Positions 63,163 to 64,000 of a stretch of DNA of 64,000 nucleotides are shown one piece after another. Below the pieces are notes generated by a model. It worked only from the letters and a program-made list of their open reading frames with translations, ran no database searches and had not been told where the DNA came from. Every line of letters begins with the position of its first letter. The first letter of the stretch is position 1. The stretch comes from Chryseosolibacter histidinae. Lineage in GTDB: Bacteria; Bacteroidota; Bacteroidia; Cytophagales; Cyclobacteriaceae. The stretch is taken from assembly GCF_018598225.1 (NCBI RefSeq), contig NZ_JAHESF010000034.1:1-64000 (forward strand), given 5' to 3'. The translations under genes were made by a program, and so were the position numbers.

Positions 63163-63381
63163 CTAAAGGCCGATGTCTCCTTTCGGAAGGTTAAACTGAT
63201 CGGCGCTCATGCGGATGATGGCAAGCATCTCCTGGTAGGCTATGATCTTGGCTTCGATGTGGGTAAGCTCTTCGGGGTCGGCGAAGTTTTTGCGCTCTGT
63301 GAGCTCATGAAGGTTTTCGTGAATGGAGATGAGCACATCCTGGATGAATTCGATGTATCGCTGCTCCCCCATTGAAAGCAT
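63163..63381 (-). CDS. Small hypothetical protein, 72 residues
   Basis: Soluble, helical and acidic (MLSMGEQRYIEFIQDVLISI, then DPEELTHIEAKIIAYQEMLAIIRMSADQF). A start at the second Met (63372) is possible. It lies 14 bp after the TonB gene, so it is probably co-transcribed. Family unknown. Confidence 0.65.
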   Translation of the reverse strand: MLSMGEQRYIEFIQDVLISIHENLHELTERKNFADPEELTHIEAKIIAYQEMLAIIRMSADQFNLPKGDIGL

Positions 63382-63395
63382 TTAATTACCAGAGA

Positions 63396-64000
63396 TTATT
63401 GAAGATCGAGGTTAAATACAACCCGGCCCTTTGTTCTTTCCGGCGCCTGGCCTGCAGAGGTTTTGACAAGGGATAACTTTTCAATTTCCTGTCTGCAGAG
63501 ACGCTCGGCAGCGGGGCTCAGCTGGTTCTCGATGGTTTTAATAGAAGTGATCTCGCCATTCTCATCCACCTCGATTTCAAAAACGATCCTGCCCCTTACA
63601 TTGGACTCGGTCAGCTTCGGTTTTTGCGGTCTTTCACTCCAATTCCAGCCCGCCAGTTGCAATCCAAATCCTCCATTACCTCCGCCACCGGGCTGGCCTT
63701 TATAAATAGCGGCACCTTCGCGTCCGCCTTCAACACCCTTATTACCTTCCCTCCCTACATCATCACCCTGATTGCCAGGGGTGCCTTGCTTGCCTTCGCC
63801 ATTGCCTGTTGACGAAGTCGACCCCGATTTGCTTTGGTAAACAGCGATGGGTTTTTGCTCCGGTTTTTTCTCTTCCGGCTTCTTCTCAACTGTTTTCTCT
63901 ACAGGATTATCGGGTGTCACCGGCTTTTTTTCAACCGGTTTTTCAGTGGGCTTCTCTTTCTTTTCTTCTTTGATCTCAACATCGCTGTTGGGATCTGTCA
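63396..64000 (-). CDS. TonB-type energy transducer, partial (5' end outside the window)
   Basis: At least 201 residues are visible; the frame is open to the window edge and the start and membrane anchor lie beyond it. An acidic/Lys/Pro-rich spacer (KEKPTEKPVEKKP, EEKKPEQKP) spans the periplasm, followed by a Gly-rich part (GNGEGKQGTPGNQG). The C-terminal domain (NVRGRIVFEIEVDENGEITSIKTI, then RTKGRVVFNLDLQ) is of the TonB type. It would pass energy from ExbB/ExbD to outer-membrane receptors. In Bacteroidota, exbB/exbD genes usually lie on the 5' side, which is off the window. Confidence 0.88.
   Translation of the reverse strand, partial: TDPNSDVEIKEEKKEKPTEKPVEKKPVTPDNPVEKTVEKKPEEKKPEQKPIAVYQSKSGSTSSTGNGEGKQGTPGNQGDDVGREGNKGVEGGREGAAIYKGQPGGGGNGGFGLQLAGWNWSERPQKPKLTESNVRGRIVFEIEVDENGEITSIKTIENQLSPAAERLCRQEIEKLSLVKTSAGQAPERTKGRVVFNLDLQ

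Overview
The window looks like chromosomal DNA from a Bacteroidota bacterium, most likely of the order Cytophagales. This rests on type IX secretion (T9SS) parts (a PorP/SprF protein, a giant adhesin with a gliding-associated C-terminal domain, a subtilase with a T9SS tail), the TamB plus lipoprotein TamL pair, many short-lipobox lipoproteins, occasional TAnnTTTG promoter boxes and weak Shine-Dalgarno sequences. Base composition is near half G+C by eye. I see no rRNA, tRNA, CRISPR array, prophage or intact insertion sequence.

Layout. 0-7 kb: a minus-strand SprB-like surface module (giant adhesin, PorP/SprF partner, PD40/OmpA-like protein). 7-18 kb: glycosyltransferase, YebC-family regulator, PAS histidine kinase, DUF4136 lipoprotein, orphan four-helix-bundle sensor, DUF72 protein, rhomboid protease and a class A penicillin-binding protein. 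18-26.5 kb: EcsC protein, PRC-barrel protein, ABC exporter, DUF2892/SRPBCC protein, a 55-residue lipoprotein, AI-2E exporter, and an mlaE-mlaF-mlaD lipid transport operon. 26.8-35 kb: TamB/TamL and two small membrane proteins. 35-45 kb: serine hydrolase, DEAD-box helicase, two-domain DUF1080 protein, Gfo/Idh/MocA oxidoreductase, TPR protein and gyrA. 45-52 kb: a barrel protein, COG3014 lipoprotein and LpoB-like lipoprotein, a toxin-antitoxin pair with a frameshifted toxin, rpe, a GH28 protein and ferritin. 52-64 kb: envelope proteins, a secreted subtilase, a TrpF-like protein without the catalytic cysteine, and the row tonB(partial)-small ORF-folC-trmB-TPR.

Most genes serve the envelope: lipid transport (Mla), outer-membrane assembly (TamB/TamL), peptidoglycan synthesis (PBP1A and its possible LpoB activator), surface adhesion (T9SS) and energy transduction (TonB).

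The most striking non-coding feature is a set of intergenic repeats. About twenty gaps hold arrays with a 7-nt period. The 7-mer differs between loci (GTCCATG, AAGGAGT, GGAGCCA, GTTGACA, GGTAATC, GTTGCCA, AAGTTTG and others), but period, size, inverted-arm layout and close fit to stop codons are shared. Some arrays run into gene 3' ends and encode the last residues. A second dispersed element, present twice, keeps its stems while their bases change, which suggests selection on structure.
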